Below, piece by piece: positions 35,401 to 47,600 of a DNA stretch of 64,000 nucleotides. The DNA is from Agapanthus africanus. Taxonomy: Eukaryota > Streptophyta > Magnoliopsida > Asparagales > Amaryllidaceae. The notes under the pieces are model-generated. The model ran no database searches. It saw nothing but the letters and a program-made list of their open reading frames with translations, and had not been told where the DNA came from. Where the stretch lies: assembly GCA_030015575.1 (NCBI GenBank), contig JASDDO010000014.1, forward strand, positions 170,471,911 to 170,535,910. The letters run 5' to 3'. The translations under genes and the position numbers were made by a program. Position 1 is the stretch's first letter. The number at the start of each line of letters is the position of its first letter.

Positions 35401-35459
35401 ATACCACAGATAAACAAATACGGAAACAAAAATTGGTATAACTGAACTCGGTTGTTACA
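32408..35459 (-). repeat. 3' LTR of T3
   Basis: Runs TGTCACGCC to TGTTACA (window direction). It is colinear with 40362-43410, including the purine-rich stretch near 34200-34850 and the 'ACACGCCCGGGTCGGGTCC' motif near 34962. The plus-strand ORF 34338-34583 lies in the purine/G-rich part and is spurious. Confidence 0.92.
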
Positions 35460-35580
35460 TTATACCCAACTATAAAAAGAATTTCGTCCTCGAAATTCCA
35501 AGAACAAGAAAGGATAAACAATCAACAAACTACAAGAATAGATGTGGAAACTTCTGCCGGATTTCATCTTCTCATTCCTA
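35460..35580 (-). other. T3 pol end and polypurine-type tract
   Basis: The minus strand shows TTTCGAGGACGAAATTC a short distance before the 3' LTR, the same signature seen ahead of the T1 and T2 3' LTRs. Confidence 0.75.
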
Positions 35581-37158
35581 AGTGGATTCTCTATGTGAGC
35601 TATTACCCCAAGAAACAAGTACAAGAGGGATAACTTTGTTCTTAAGAACCTTTTCCCTTTGATCCACAATCGAAATCGGTCGCTCCTCAAAAGTCAAATC
35701 TTCTCGGACAGTCGGCTCCGAATGATCCAATACATGTGTTTCGTCTCGAACATACTTACGGAGTTGAGATACGTGAAACACGTCATGAACATTCGCCAAG
35801 GATTGCGGTAACGCTCATCGATACGCCACTTCTCCAACACGTTCCAGAATCTCAAAAGGTCCAACGAATCGAGGACTAAGCTTTCCTCGACTTCCGAAAC
35901 GAATCACCCCTTTAGTCGGTGATATCTTCAAGAATACCAAATCACCCACGGCGAATTCTAGAGGTCTTCTCGATGTATCTGCCCAACTCTTCTGTCGTTC
36001 TTGTGCTGCTTTCATATGATTCCGGATAGTATTAACATTCTCAACTGTCTGCACGACCAAATCTGATCCCAACAATTTTCGTTCACCAACATCATCCCAA
36101 CAAACAGGTGAACGACACTTGCGACCATATAAAGGTTTGAATGGAGCCATCTGAATAGTCGCCTGAAAACTATTGTTGTAAGAAAACTCCACCAAATGTA
36201 GATAATCCTCCCATGAACCCTTGAAGTCTAACATGCAAGCTCTCAACATGTCTTCAAGAGTTTGGATCGTTCTCTCCGACTGGCCATCTGTCTGAGGATG
36301 AGAAGCTGTGTTAAACTTCAATCGAGTTCCTAAACTTTCCTGTAAGCTCCTCCAAAAGTGTGATAAGAAACGAGTGTCAGGGTCGGACAGGATGCTCACC
36401 GGTACTCCATGCAATCTTATTATTTCCTGCATGTACCGCTCTGCCAAAGCTTCTGTTGATTGACCAACTCGAAATGGTATGAAATGAGTTGCCTTGGTCA
36501 ATCGATCAACGATCACCCAAACTGCATTGTTGCCTTTCGGACTCCGCGGTAGAGCCGTCACGAAATCCATAGTTATATGTTCCCACTTCCACTGAGGAAT
36601 CGGAAGTGGTTGCAATAAACCAGCAACCCTTTGATGTTCAGCCTTAACTTGCTGACACACCAAGCACTTTGCCACAAAGCGGGCAATCTCCCGTTTCATG
36701 CCTTCCCACCAGAAATGCTGTCGTATATCTCGGTATATCTTCGTGCCTCCTGGATGTACGGAATATGCTGAACTGTGCGCCTCTTTCATAAGTTCTTCGC
36801 GAATATCTCCTTTTGGCACACAAAAACGGCTACCATATCGCATTGAACCATCTTCATGAATCAACAAGTCCGTTCGAAGTCCAGCTTCAACCTGTTCTCG
36901 AAACTTCTGCAATCTAGGGTCCTGTAACTGCGCTGCTTTAATGTTCTCGATCAACGACGACTGTACTTGCAGCTGCATCAACTGTCCCGAAGAATGCGGT
37001 AGCACAACCTCCAAATCAAATCTTTGAAAGTCTTCAATAAGTTCCTTCTGTGCAGTCAACATGTGAATTGATGGCAACCGACTAAGCGCATCCGGCATGA
37101 CATTAACTTTCCCCGGATGGTACTTAAGATCAAGATCGTAGTCAGCCATCAGCTCCAA
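35578..37158 (-). pseudogene. T3 pol: integrase and chromodomain
   Basis: The minus-strand block 35815-37158 covers the RNase H end ('DYDLDLKYHPGKVNVMPDALSR'), the integrase zinc-binding part ('HFWWEGMKREIARFVAKCLVCQ'), the DDE core ('ITMDFVTALPRSPKGNNAVW', 'LSDPDTRFLSHFWRSLQ', 'TDGQSERTIQTLEDMLR') and the C-terminal part ('FLKISPTKGVIRFGSRGKLSPRF'). The chromodomain-like end follows at 35578-35799 ('VHDVFHVSQLRKYVRDETHV', 'VLKNKVIPLVLVSW'). Such chromodomains in Tekay/Del elements are thought to guide integration to certain chromatin. Fossil. Confidence 0.93.
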
Positions 37159-37260
37159 CCATCTACGCTACCTCATATTAAGCTCCTTCTGCGTGAACAC
37201 ATACTTCAAGCTTTTATGATCAGTGAATACTTCGACCCTTTCGCCTAATAAGTAGTGTCT

Positions 37261-38460
37261 TCAAATCTTTAAAGCGAAAATCACAGCTGCTAGCTCCAAG
37301 TCATGAGTTGGGTAATTCTTCTCATGGGTCTTCAACTGTCTCGATGCGTACGCTATAACCTTTCCGTGCTGCATCAAAACACATCCTAATCCTTTCCCAG
37401 ATGCGTCGCTGTGAATCACCAATCCTCCGGAACTGTCTGGCACAGTCAGAATAGGAGCAGTTATCAATCTCTGCTTCAACGCCTCAAAAGCTAACGCACA
37501 CTTCTCCGTCCACACAAATGGTACTTCCTTGCGCGTAAACTTGGTCAAAGGCTCCGCCGGACGAGCAAAGTTCTCCACGAACCTTCTGTAATACCCGGCA
37601 AGTCCAAGAAAGCTTCTTATCTCCGCAACATTCTTCGGAATCGGCCAATCTCAAACTGTTGTAATCTTTTCGGGATCAATGGTGATTCCATCTCCAGACA
37701 CGACATGTCCCAAAAACTTCACTTCTTCAAGCCAAAACTCGCACTTGCTCATCTTTGCATACAATTTTTCTTGTCTCAACGTCTGCAGTGTGATCTTCAA
37801 ATGTTCTGCATGCTCTTCAATACTCTTCGAGTAGACCAGAATATCATCAATAAACACCACTATAAACTGGTCCAAGAATGGTGAAAAGATTCGGTTCATC
37901 AAGTCCATGAATATCGCCGGTGCATTCGTTACTCCGAAGAGCATCACTAAATACTCGTAATGTCCATACCGAGTTCGGAACGCCGTCTAGCAAATATCTT
38001 CTGTTTTAACTCGGACCTGATGATATCCGGATCGCAAATCCAGCTTCGAGAATACCCTCACGCCACTAAGCTGCTTAAATAATTCGCCAATACGAGGGAT
38101 CGGGTACTTGTTCTTAATAGTCACCCGGTTTAATTCTCGATAATCGATGCACATCCTCCTTGTGTCATCTTTCTTCTTGACTAGAAGAACTGGAGCTCCC
38201 CAAGGCGAGTTACTGCAGTGAATCCAACCCTTCTCAAGTAATTCAGTAACCTGCTTCTTGACTTCTTCCAACTCCACTGGTGCCATTGGATAGTACGCTT
38301 TAGAAACTGGCGCTGCACCAGGAACAAGATCGATCGCAAACTCCACGTCTCGCTTCGGCGGTAAACTTGATATATCTTCGAACACGTCCATGAAATCTCG
38401 AACAACAGCTGGCGCTTCATCTTTATCAACCTCCATCGATGAAAGAACATTAGTTGTCGG
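37261..38460 (-). pseudogene. T3 pol: reverse transcriptase and RNase H
   Basis: Reverse transcriptase motifs: '[20 protein letters not shown]', '[20 protein letters not shown]' and '[13 protein letters not shown]' (37987-38330), then '[18 protein letters not shown]' and the catalytic '[11 protein letters not shown]' (37651-37947). RNase H: '[20 protein letters not shown]', '[20 protein letters not shown]' (37261-37578). All on the minus strand in the order expected for Ty3/gypsy. Fossil. Confidence 0.92.
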
Positions 38461-39000
38461 TCTAGCCATGAACTCGACTGGGCCGACAGAACTGCTTCCT
38501 CCAGTAAAGATAAACTCTGAATGTCCGGGAATCTGGAAAGTTACTTTCTTTGCCCTACAATCAATGTGAGCGTGGAAAGTGCCAAGAAAATCCATTCCCA
38601 AGACGACTTCATAGCTGCCTGTATCAATCACCAAGAAATCTGCAAATAGCTTCCGTCCGCAAACAACAACTGCACAGTCCTTACATTCTCTACTAGATAT
38701 GATCTTCCCATTCCCAGTGTGTATGTCCCAGAAACTAGTCAGGGTCATGCAAGCAATCGAGTGTGTAGCAATAAACTTGGACGACATAAAACAATGGGAT
38801 GCATCAGAATCGAATAACGCTAATGCGGGAAAACCATGAACAAGTAGAATACCTGAAACAATTTCTCCTGAAGCCTTAGCTTCCTCAGCCGTCAGGGTAA
38901 ATGCTCGAACTTGATTGGGTCCCTGAGTCAGCTGCTTCTGTCCCTGAAACGGTTTCTGCGGTGGCATCTGAACATCATCTTTCGTGCGAAGCTTTGACGG
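38461..39000 (-). pseudogene. T3 protease
   Basis: The minus strand encodes '[20 protein letters not shown]', '[12 protein letters not shown]' and '[20 protein letters not shown]', the layout of a Ty3/gypsy retropepsin with its flap and the G-M-D-W/F-L end motif. It lies between the zinc knuckle and reverse transcriptase in the same block 37987-39108. Confidence 0.85.
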
Positions 39001-39961
39001 ACAAGTGCTGATAGTATGATCCGCCGATCCATAAACCAAACAGAGTTCCTGCCTCCTTCGACATTCCCTTTGCACGTGTCCAGGTAAATGGCAGTAGTCA
39101 CAAATCACGGTCCTTCTCTAATCAACAACAACAGGCTTTTTCATCGGTGTTACGCCACGTCGGTTCACTGGAATACCTCTGCGTCCATGCTCTTGGTTCG
39201 GTGCAAATGCCGGCTTCCGCACTGTAACTGCTGGCAGCTGTGTACTCTCAGTCTTCATTGATAGGCTCTGCTGCTCTCGGGCTGCTATAAGCACTTGTGA
39301 GAAAGTGGTCAAACCCAGGGAGATAATCTGCCTCTGGATGTCCACATCCAAACTGCGCATGAACCTCCTTGCCCTATCAGCATCGTTGGCAACCAAAGGT
39401 CCAGCGAATCTACTGAGCCACGTCCACTCAGCTGCATGTACATCTACAGGCGCGCCATTCTGCTTCAAACTGATGAACTTTTCTTCCATTTCCTCCCGTG
39501 CAGTCCGCAGGAAGAACTTCTCCAAGAAACTCTTCGAAAAAACCGCCCAACTGATCGGCTTGGGCAAGCGGGTCTCTTCCATAAGCCACCATTCACGGGC
39601 ATAATCCACCAACTGGATGCGTACCACATCCACCCTCTTATCCTCTGGGATCTATGCCGCAACGAGTAAATTCTCCGTGTCAACCAGCCACTGCTCCGCT
39701 GGCAACGGCTCCTCCAGGCCAGTAAAGACAAACGGACCCAGTCTCCTGAAATCCGTCACGGTACCCACACGCTCAACTGGTCTGGTTACAACATTGTTCA
39801 CGGACTGCTGAACAGTCCGCAAACCTTCCTGAAAAGCTTCAGCTTGCTGCTGGTTTAGCTCGGTCTGTCGCTTTTAGTTCTCCAACATCCCACGGATTAC
39901 TCCAAGCATAGCGGCTTCGTCAACACGCCTTTGGTACATTTTCATATTCTTGTCTGCCATG
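39001..39961 (-). pseudogene. T3 gag with zinc knuckle
   Basis: A minus-strand ATG at 39961 opens 'MADKNMKMYQRRVDEAAMLG', then 39118-39633 has 'DYAREWWLMEETR', 'ISWAVFSKSFLEKFFL', 'KFISLKQNGAPVDVHAAEW' and 'ADRARRFMRSLDVDIQRQI', which is the retrotransposon gag fold. The zinc knuckle '[14 protein letters not shown]' begins at 39105. Fossil with a few breaks. Confidence 0.9.
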
Positions 39962-40334
39962 TTCCTGAAATCAAAGCACCAAAAGGATTAGCATGATAAC
40001 AGATTCAAAATATAGATCAAGGATATGAATCAAGGCTAGAACTCCAAGTTACTTAAATAGAGTACCGCATTGTAACCATGCCGCGGTATCATAGCTACAA
40101 TCACATAACTCCACCCAAGTCGCCTAAGTTCTTGAGATAAACAAAAGGAAACCAGGTTTCGAGTCGATATGCAAAGGAGGTTTGCATGTCGTAAAAGTAG
40201 AATCAGGAGGAGGTTAAGATTTAAAAATGGTAAGACGGTAAGGTGGCAGGACATGTTTCCTAATCACGAGTATTCTGATTCGTGTATTGGGTCCAATACC
40301 CAACTACAAAAGAATCAACCCGATAAACCTATAA
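39962..40334 (-). other. T3 leader between primer site and gag
   Basis: Noncoding leader of about 0.37 kb on the minus strand. Small ORFs on both strands (40036-40396) show no domain. Confidence 0.7.
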
Positions 40335-40352
40335 CCTATGGCTCTGATACCA
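40335..40352 (-). promoter_or_regulatory. T3 primer-binding site (initiator Met tRNA)
   Basis: The minus strand reads TGGTATCAGAGCCATAGG starting nine bases from the 5' LTR edge, the standard initiator-Met-tRNA site. Confidence 0.9.
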
Positions 40353-40361
40353 AAAGAACCA

Positions 40362-42678
40362 TGTCACGTCCCGCTTCCCAGAGTACGCTAAGATAGGCAA
40401 GTGACATGGTCAACCATGCTACCTATGGATAGGAAATATCCTTCCACGGTCACATTACGGCTGTAGAGATATCAAGAACAATAATAAACTATCTAACATA
40501 TATCCATAAGCCAGAAATAACGAGTCAAGAATAAAATAATGCGGAAGCAAAAGATCCAATACAAGAATAAACTAGAATATACGTCCCATAATGCGGGCTC
40601 ACATCAGGAATGAAAATGCCGAAAGAAAAAAAATGAACTAACTACTAACAAGTCCTCACTGCTCAGCCTGCTGACTGAAATACTCCTGCTCGGCCAGTAG
40701 CGAAGGTAAAGAATCTAGGCCATGCAAAACCCAGACGTCAGTGCGTCATAACATCAAGCAATAATATAAACAGGGGTAGCAAGACATGCAGGTATGATCA
40801 TGAACGGTAAAACAGGTAAAATAACAATATAAATAAGGACAGTGAAGGGTAGTGTGCAGTGAGTAATCTAAACTGGTCTACTGTGTTAACTACTCTCAAG
40901 TCTTTGAAATCAATTTGATGAATCGTCGATGTAACTTAATAGTATCCCGTGCGTGCCCGGGATCACGATCTATGACTCTCGGGCTAAATCCGAGACGTGC
41001 CGCAAGGCAGTAAAGGGTGGTAGGTAATGACGAGTGATGTCAGCAGCATCACCCCGGGGCTGGCCTAGCCCATAAGACTGATCAGTAAAGGTATCGAACT
41101 GTCGAGTTACAAGTCAGGTTTCATCATTGATTTCCCCATACCCCCAAGTTATATATGTTCAAGTCAGGGATTAATAAATCTGGAGCTAATGCCAACGCAG
41201 GATCAAGCAGGTACAGGTTTGTCTGGATAGACAACAGGAAATGTCCGTAGGGAAAACAGGTCAAGTTTGTTGGCATTAGTAACAAGATCAGGTAACAGGT
41301 AAAGCCATGGTATGTCAGGTCAAGTCAGGTAGTATATAGGTATCAAGTCATGTCAAGAGGTGCACGGTATCACGTCATGTCAAGAAATGGTATATCAAGT
41401 CAAGTCAGGGGTGCACAAATATCATGTGGGTGCTCATAATCAAACTAAAATAAGAATGGGTATACAAAACAAGTATGGGGTACTAATGGAACAATAAAAA
41501 TGGAACATTATGATGTTGTATGCAAACTAGGTACAGATTAAAACATATGGATGCACAGTTATCGATTTAGGTTAAAGTGATAGTTCCAACGTTAATTAAA
41601 ATACACTTTATCAAATATGAAATGTTAAAATCTCATTATTATATATTAAATGATCTAGGGATGCAATTGCATATATATTAGGCTAGATGGATGCAAATGG
41701 TGTCCGAAGGGTTATAAACTATTAAAAGGGTACTATGGGTTGTACAATTAAGCATTATGTGATTCAAATATGAATACGGGTGCAATGGATTGTAATCTAA
41801 TATGCAACATGATATGTTTCAAGTTCTAGATCTAAAATAATATAAACGGAACATCGAAATGGAATATGGGACACTAGATTTAAACAACAGATTTAATATG
41901 CAATTAAATACGTATAAAATAATATGAATAGCATGTAGCAAGTTTTACTTGCCTAAACGGATCAAGAAACGGGTATACGAAACATCACACGTCGGCGGGA
42001 AAAGTCGCGACGCGCGCACGGTACACGGAACAGATCCAAACAACGCACAAGGTGATCACACGGGTCAGGTACGCTTGCTGGGTCGTCGGGATCGTCAACG
42101 TCGTCGCGGCTTCGGCGATCTACAGTGATTCTAAAAAAACAGAAAGAAAAAATAAAAGAAAGAAAGTATAGAAAAGAAGAAGAAGGGAAGAAGGGAAGAA
42201 TGAGAGAGAGAGCTTACTGTGGATAAGTGCTCTGGGGTTCCAGGAGAGTTGGCAAGGGGCAACGACGACAACGGGTTGCCGGCGTAGGGTTTGCCACCGA
42301 AGGGTAGTGGCCGCGGTCCTTAGTGCAGGGAATGGTGCTCATATTCTTGAGTGAAGTGGTCGGGTTCGGGGGTTGGTAGGGTTAGAGAAGGAGGGATGGG
42401 GAGAAGATGGGGAAATGGTGACCAGGGGAGGCCGACGAGGTGGTCGGCGGCGATGGGAAGTGAAGGTGGCGGAGATAGGTGCGTGGGTGTTCGGGTTGGT
42501 CGGAGACGAGGGTTGCAGGGGAGAGGAGAGGGATGAGGTTGTCCGTGGAGGAGAGGGTGAGGTCGGCGGTGATGGCGACGGCGATGAGGCAAGGCGTGGG
42601 TTAGGGTTCTCGGAAGCGGGAAAAAAACGAAGAAGAGGAAGGTGATAATAGTGAGGGGAGGTGACGGGATCCAATATA

Positions 42679-42712
<34 letters not shown>

Positions 42713-43410
42713 CCGACGAGATTAGTTGTTAGGATAGGATTTAAAAAGATTTAAAAAAAATATGAAAGTGGAGGAGAGAGAGAGACAAGGATTTTAGATT
42801 AGGATTTTTAGAATATTAAGAATATATTTTTAACAGTTTAAACAATCCTAAAGATATAATATTATAATATAAGTCCGTTTTGAGATTTTGGCAAATACAA
42901 AGTTACTCCAAAACACGCCCGGGTCGGGTCCAAAAATTTAGATTTAAAATACGAAAAATTTATGTGACTTCCAAATTTTAAAATGGATGCTTAGGTAATG
43001 AAAATGCATACCCCTAAGAACGGATGCACGTACGTGCGCGTAACTATCCAAACACGTCCGTTTCACTGAACGGGAGGAGGACAAGATGCGCGGACGCTAC
43101 CACGGGGTTAGGAGTGTCATGCAGGCTATGAATTGCAATTTTAATTTATTATACATGACCTAAAATGTTATACGTAAAATATGCGATGCTAAAAGAAATG
43201 CCAATATACAGTTCACAGTAAATGCACGTGTCTATTTAACAAGTCAGGGTAGTTTATAAACATGAATCAACAGGTTCAAACAAGCGGGTCGGGTCGAATG
43301 CAAAGTAAATGTAAAATTACTTTTCGCACCCAAACACGATAAATAAATAAAATACCACAGATAAACAAATACGGAAACAAAAATTGGTATAACTGAACTC
43401 GGTTGTTACA
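40362..43410 (-). repeat. 5' LTR of T3
   Basis: Runs TGTCACGTCC to TGTTACA (window direction), colinear with 32408-35459. An (AG)n run near 42683 is longer than its counterpart near 34748. G-rich ORFs 42320-42674 are composition artefacts. Confidence 0.92.
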
Positions 43411-43415
43411 TATGT

Positions 43416-43553
43416 TCTTCAATTATAAATAACACCTTTTAATAATTAAAAATAATAATAGGGAAAATGACTGTGCAAATGTGCAATAAATAATAAATAT
43501 GACTGATCAGCAAGGTATCACATACCCTTTTATACATTTAAATTTAATCGTCG

Positions 43554-43596
<43 letters not shown>

Positions 43597-44261
43597 AATT
43601 TTTGTAATTTCAGACCCAGGGACATTACAGATTCATCGGCGTCATCGGCAAGGATGGCGTTCCTATGTTGTTCGATGCATATCGGCCCATAGACTAGGTC
43701 ATATCTGAATGCCAAGTTATCAAGAGGAGACGAAAATATGAAGGAAGCATCATTACATTACCTGGGCTACGGCAACTGAGGAATAAAGGTAGGCGATGAT
43801 GGAGGCCATTTTTCAGGATGTCTAGAGAGAGGATTGACCATTGCTAGTCGCGTTTTACGAGCGTGATGATGTTCAGGTATAAATTTAATTTTTAAGATTA
43901 TAATAATATAACATGAAATCATATTTTGTGATATATAATATTTTCTTCAATATATTTGTAAGGCGGCGTCGATTCGCAACAGGGAGAACTGGAACAAGGG
44001 CATCAGAGAACGCGCTATCCTGATCCAAGGGAAGCGGTCGTAGGCTAGCACTCAGCACCAGCTCGTGAGTATTTCGACGTTTAAAAATATATGTTTTCTT
44101 TGTCGCAAATTACTTATTGAAATAAATCCTAATTTTATCGCAAAAAAGAAAGACCCCGCCAACTACACTACTGTCAGGAGACGATCCGCGTTACACAGGG
44201 GCACGGGCGAGTACATAGTAAGTTTCATATAATGAAGTCGATACTGTATTTAAATTAACAC

Positions 44262-44303
<42 letters not shown>

Positions 44304-45155
44304 TTCACAGACCCAGTTCCAGGAGAGGACAAACGCCTTAGGACTTGGCCCCGACGACTCGATTACCGCCATTGTCCCTGTTCTGGATTCGATATCCAGC
44401 AGACATCACGGTGGTTATGAGCACGGGGTTGGTCCTTGGGCCCACCGATACTTTTCCAGGCCTCTGTCCGTCCACGAGTACGTTTTGGCCTAGACACGGG
44501 AAGATGTGGCCACTACGTTGCAGGAGGAGATTCGTCGGCTCCAAGATCGAGTGGAGCAGCTTAATGTGTGGGTGGATATGCTTGATGCGCAGATCGAGGG
44601 GTTGAAGCGGTCAAATGTAGAGGCTATCAGGCAGGCCATACGAGATGAATTTCGGAGTATGTTCAAGTCACGGGACGATGGAGCTGGATCGTCCCAACGA
44701 CCAGAGATTATTGATTTTTTGATACAAACATTTGATTTGTTGATACAAACATTTGTTTTATTGGTTTATTGAATATACTGTTTGGTGTATATAATTTGTT
44801 TATAATTGTGTTTGATTCTAATCATATTATTTCTTGATTGTTATAATTGTGTGAAATTTGATCGTATTATCATTATCTATTGTTGGTTGTAATTGAAAGA
44901 AGCACGCGTGGAGCGCGTAGATTTCTGTTTAAAAAAAATTTAATAATATGGTCACGGTTTTAACCATGACCATAGGATATAGTCACGGTTACCTTCTATA
45001 GCAGGTATTCTATATTATGGTTTAACCTTCACTATGATTTTCCCTTATGGTCACGGTTTAAACCGTGACTATAAGATCTATATAGTCACGGTTACCTACT
45101 ATATCAGGTATTCTATATTATAGTTTAACCTTTTGGTCACGGTTTAAACCGTGAC
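43416..45155 (+). mobile_element. CACTA (En/Spm) transposon remnant, 3' part
   Basis: A plus-strand ORF in pieces, separated by AT-rich gaps with GT/AG borders, reads like the plant En/Spm second protein (Transposase_24 type): 'GHYRFIGVIGKDGVP' (43620-43665), 'NRENWNKGIRERAI' (43975-44020), 'NALGLGPDDSI' (44332-44365), then a heptad-like end 'LQEEIRRLQDRVEQLNVWVD' (44515-44575), predicted coiled coil. Beyond it, 44948-45156 holds palindromes of the form GGTCACGGTTTAAACCGTGAC, the usual subterminal repeats of plant CACTA elements. No CACTA terminal repeat is visible; a T2-type LTR begins at 45156. Two (TA)n runs lie in the gaps (43557-43592, 44263-44301). In-frame stops show it is decayed. Confidence 0.6.
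44500..44772 (+). pseudogene. Coiled-coil C-terminal piece of CACTA ORF
   Basis: Open from 44506 to 44772. The stretch 'TTLQEEIRRLQDRVEQLNVW' to 'AIRQAIRDEFRSMF' shows a 7-residue hydrophobic pattern (L, I, L, V, L, V, L). The tail after 'GAGSSQRPEI' is AT-rich and low in information. It matches the way such En/Spm ORFs end, but I cannot verify the family without a search. Confidence 0.5.
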
Positions 45156-45156
45156 T
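44948..45156. repeat. CACTA subterminal palindromes
   Basis: Three long palindromes at 44948-44973, 45047-45072 and 45134-45156, each built on GGTCACGGTT(T)AAACCGTGAC, alternate with two copies of 'AGTCACGGTTACCT' followed by 'AGGTATTCTATATTAT' (44981, 45083). The repeat period is about 100 bases. Such arrays bind the CACTA transposase in known elements; here this is inferred. Confidence 0.75.
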
Positions 45157-45931
45157 GTAAATCATCGGTTCTCGTATATATTTTTCCTTATATTTTTGTC
45201 AGATTTTCCTTGAATAATTTTGCACTTTTTTTTTAGATTTTAAATATTTTTATTATTATTTTACTTAATTATTAATCCTAACTCCTAAACCTAACCCTAA
45301 CACTACCAGACCCGACTCACACGACCCGACCCGACTCACCCACTTCCTTCTTCTTCTCCCTCGCCTCGTTTTCTTTTCCCGCTCGTTTCCTTTCCCAACG
45401 TCTCCTCCTACCTTATGCCCACGCCATAACGACCGCGCCCCATGCCAACGAATCCCCGAGATCACCTCCCCTAAATCCTCACTGTTCCCCTCTCTCTCTC
45501 CCTCGCCGACGTCTCCACTAGACTCTCTCCCCAACGGCCATGACGACCACCTCAGGCGACCACCGACACCTTCGACTCCCAAGCCAACCCAACTCCATCC
45601 CCGGTGCTCCCTCTTCATAGCCGATGAGGTCTTCCTCCTTCAGCTTGAGCCCACTGACGCCATGAACCCACTGCCGCCTCGCTGCCTCCATCGACCCACC
45701 GGGCCCTTGCATCCATCGCTGCAGCCACCACCAGCTCCACCTCAGTGACGAGCCCCGACCTCCTCGCTTCCTCAACTCCATCCCCTCACCCGAGCACGTC
45801 CCTCCCAGTTGCAACCACCACCGGAGCTCGACACCACTGACGCCACTTCCTCTATCGTCTCCATAACACCCCGGAGCTCCGCTGCCCTCACCACCGTGTC
45901 ACAACGCCCGTTCTCAGCTCTGCATCATGCC
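45156..45931 (+). repeat. Start of a T2-type LTR
   Basis: It starts TGTAAATCATCGG and follows the T2 LTR (18156): Pro-rich 'CCCGACTCACACGACCCGAC', then C-rich DNA. It is interrupted at 45932 by Tat copy 2; the rest would lie beyond the right edge. GTGAC at 45151-45155 would be the left target duplication. ORFs 45265-45814 and 45809-46042 are composition artefacts. Confidence 0.65.
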
Positions 45932-46547
45932 TGTTCCCTGCCGAAAGACATGGGGACACGACCGCGCAGGTCGTCTGGCCTGAATTTCAGGGCAGATGCT
46001 AATTGGTGCTATCCGTCCACCTCTCCGAAGATGCCAAGTTGATTTATGACATCATGTATCGAAGGTTTAAACGGATGCAGCCGATATAGCAGACTTCGTC
46101 AGATTCCCCCTCGTTTGAGGGGTTTTTGATTGTGGGGACGCTCTTCCCTGCAGGCACAAGCCTCTGCAGTTAATTATGCTACCGCATCGCGGTAACCACT
46201 TTCTCTTTCTCCAGATGGTCACTTCGTGTCGTGGGTGTTTGTTTTGTTTTTGGTTGCCCGTGGACTGTATACGGAGACTAATTTATGTTGTCGCCCGTAG
46301 GGAGTGGATTACTCCAAATCCGTATCTTCTTAGATTTGGGTTTTGGTTTGGGTTTAAGGATACGTTAGTCTCATTTAAGATTAAGATCAACTTAAACGTT
46401 AGTTAAGGATACGTTAGTCTAATTTTATACTAAGATCAACTTAATGCTCGTTAAGGATACGTCAGTCTAATTTTAGACTGAGATCAACTTAACGGGATTG
46501 TTTAGATCCAACAAAAGAGCATTTGGGCTCTATTGTGTTTTAGTTTA

Positions 46548-46848
46548 GGGACTTTGCGGTCAATTACCAGTTTAAGGACATGGTGGTCTAAGGTTAAGGA
46601 CATCATAGTCCATGAGTTTAAAGACCCCACAGTCCAAGGTTAAGGACATCATAGTCCGTGGGCTTAAGGAACCCACAGTCCGAGGTTAAAGACATCGTAG
46701 TCCATGGGCTTAAGGACCCCACAGTCCAGGTTAAGGACATCGTAGTCCGTGAGTTTAAGGACCCCACAGTCCGTAGTTTAAAGACGTCATAGTCTATAAA
46801 GTTTAAAGACATCATAGTCCATGAGTTTATGGACCCCACAGTCCATGA
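46548..46848. repeat. 22-base dyad array in Tat copy 2 LTR
   Basis: About 13 GGAC-N6-GTCC type units. Some have both arms changed together, such as AGAC-GTCATA-GTCT near 46782. Unit number and order differ from the arrays at 3590 and 10014. Confidence 0.9.
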
Positions 46849-47214
46849 AATGTGTGGTTGTCGGGACCCGTCACCTCTCTGAAGACGTTGAAGGATTACA
46901 ACGACAGATATCAGAGGAGTAAAGAGATGTACCCTCGAACCGGTGTAAGTTGGTTGAAAGATCTGTAGTCCAATTTGGGACTAAGATCTGCTAAATATTT
47001 ATGAGCAGACGGGCTCAATTAAATATAAGTTGAGGACTTATGGCCAATATTGGGCTAAGTCCAATAAAAGTTTAACATTTTTATTCTGGCTATTGAGCCT
47101 TTATTTGGGCTTGGCCCTTTTAATAATGCTGAGCATTAGATCTTGGCAAAAAAAATCTTTTAGTTTGTCTTGTATTGAATGCAAAGCATTCAGCAGAGCT
47201 CTGGCCCATTAAAG

Positions 47215-47600
47215 AACAATTTTTGTTCTGTCAGCGCAACCTATGGTGCGCTAGGCGCTTTGCGCCGATCAAAAAAGTGCAGTGCGCTTCTGCCACGTGG
47301 CGCGCATGTAAGGGACACGTGTCATGTTCTGCGCTAGGCGCCAGATGATGAGCGCAGTGTGCCAGTTTATGAGCGCTGAGCGCTAATTTATGAGCGTATT
47401 GCGCTAGTTTAGTGGCGCACATGTGAGTGACATGTGGCGCGCTTGGCGCTGAGCGCCAGCCCATGAGCGCAGTGCGCTATTTCAGAAGCGCAAAGCGCAA
47501 GTTGCATATGTGGTTGACACGTGGCACGCCGGTCCAGAGAGCGCAGAAACGTTGTTCAAAAGCGCAAGGCGCAGTTCAATAGCGTAGGGCGCATTTCAAT
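47215..47600. repeat. GCGC-type dyad repeats in Tat copy 2 LTR
   Basis: Many GAGCGCA/TGCGCTA words (for example 'GCGCAGTGCGC', 'GCGCTGAGCGC') at 10-30-base spacing, together with 'CACGTGGCGCGC' motifs. It corresponds to the GC-rich stretch at 10615-10840 but is longer. Confidence 0.8.

Larger units (their letters stand above)
32408..43410 (-). mobile_element. T3: nearly whole Tekay/Del-type chromovirus, 11.0 kb
   Basis: Two LTRs of 3052 and 3049 bases enclose an internal region with all parts in order. The 5-base duplication TATGT is perfect (32403-32407, 43411-43415). Minus strand: 5' LTR 40362-43410, primer site 40335-40352, gag, protease, reverse transcriptase, RNase H, integrase, chromodomain, 3' LTR 32408-35459. 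In a stretch of about 400 bases that I compared by eye the LTRs differ at about 16 sites, which suggests an insertion on the order of one to two million years ago if a rice-like LTR rate (1.3e-8 per site per year) applies. The body is broken at roughly half a dozen places. Confidence 0.92.

Noticed and set aside
45276-45295. Interstitial telomere repeat
   Set aside because: Only about two CCTAA(A/C) words within an LTR start; too short to mean anything.
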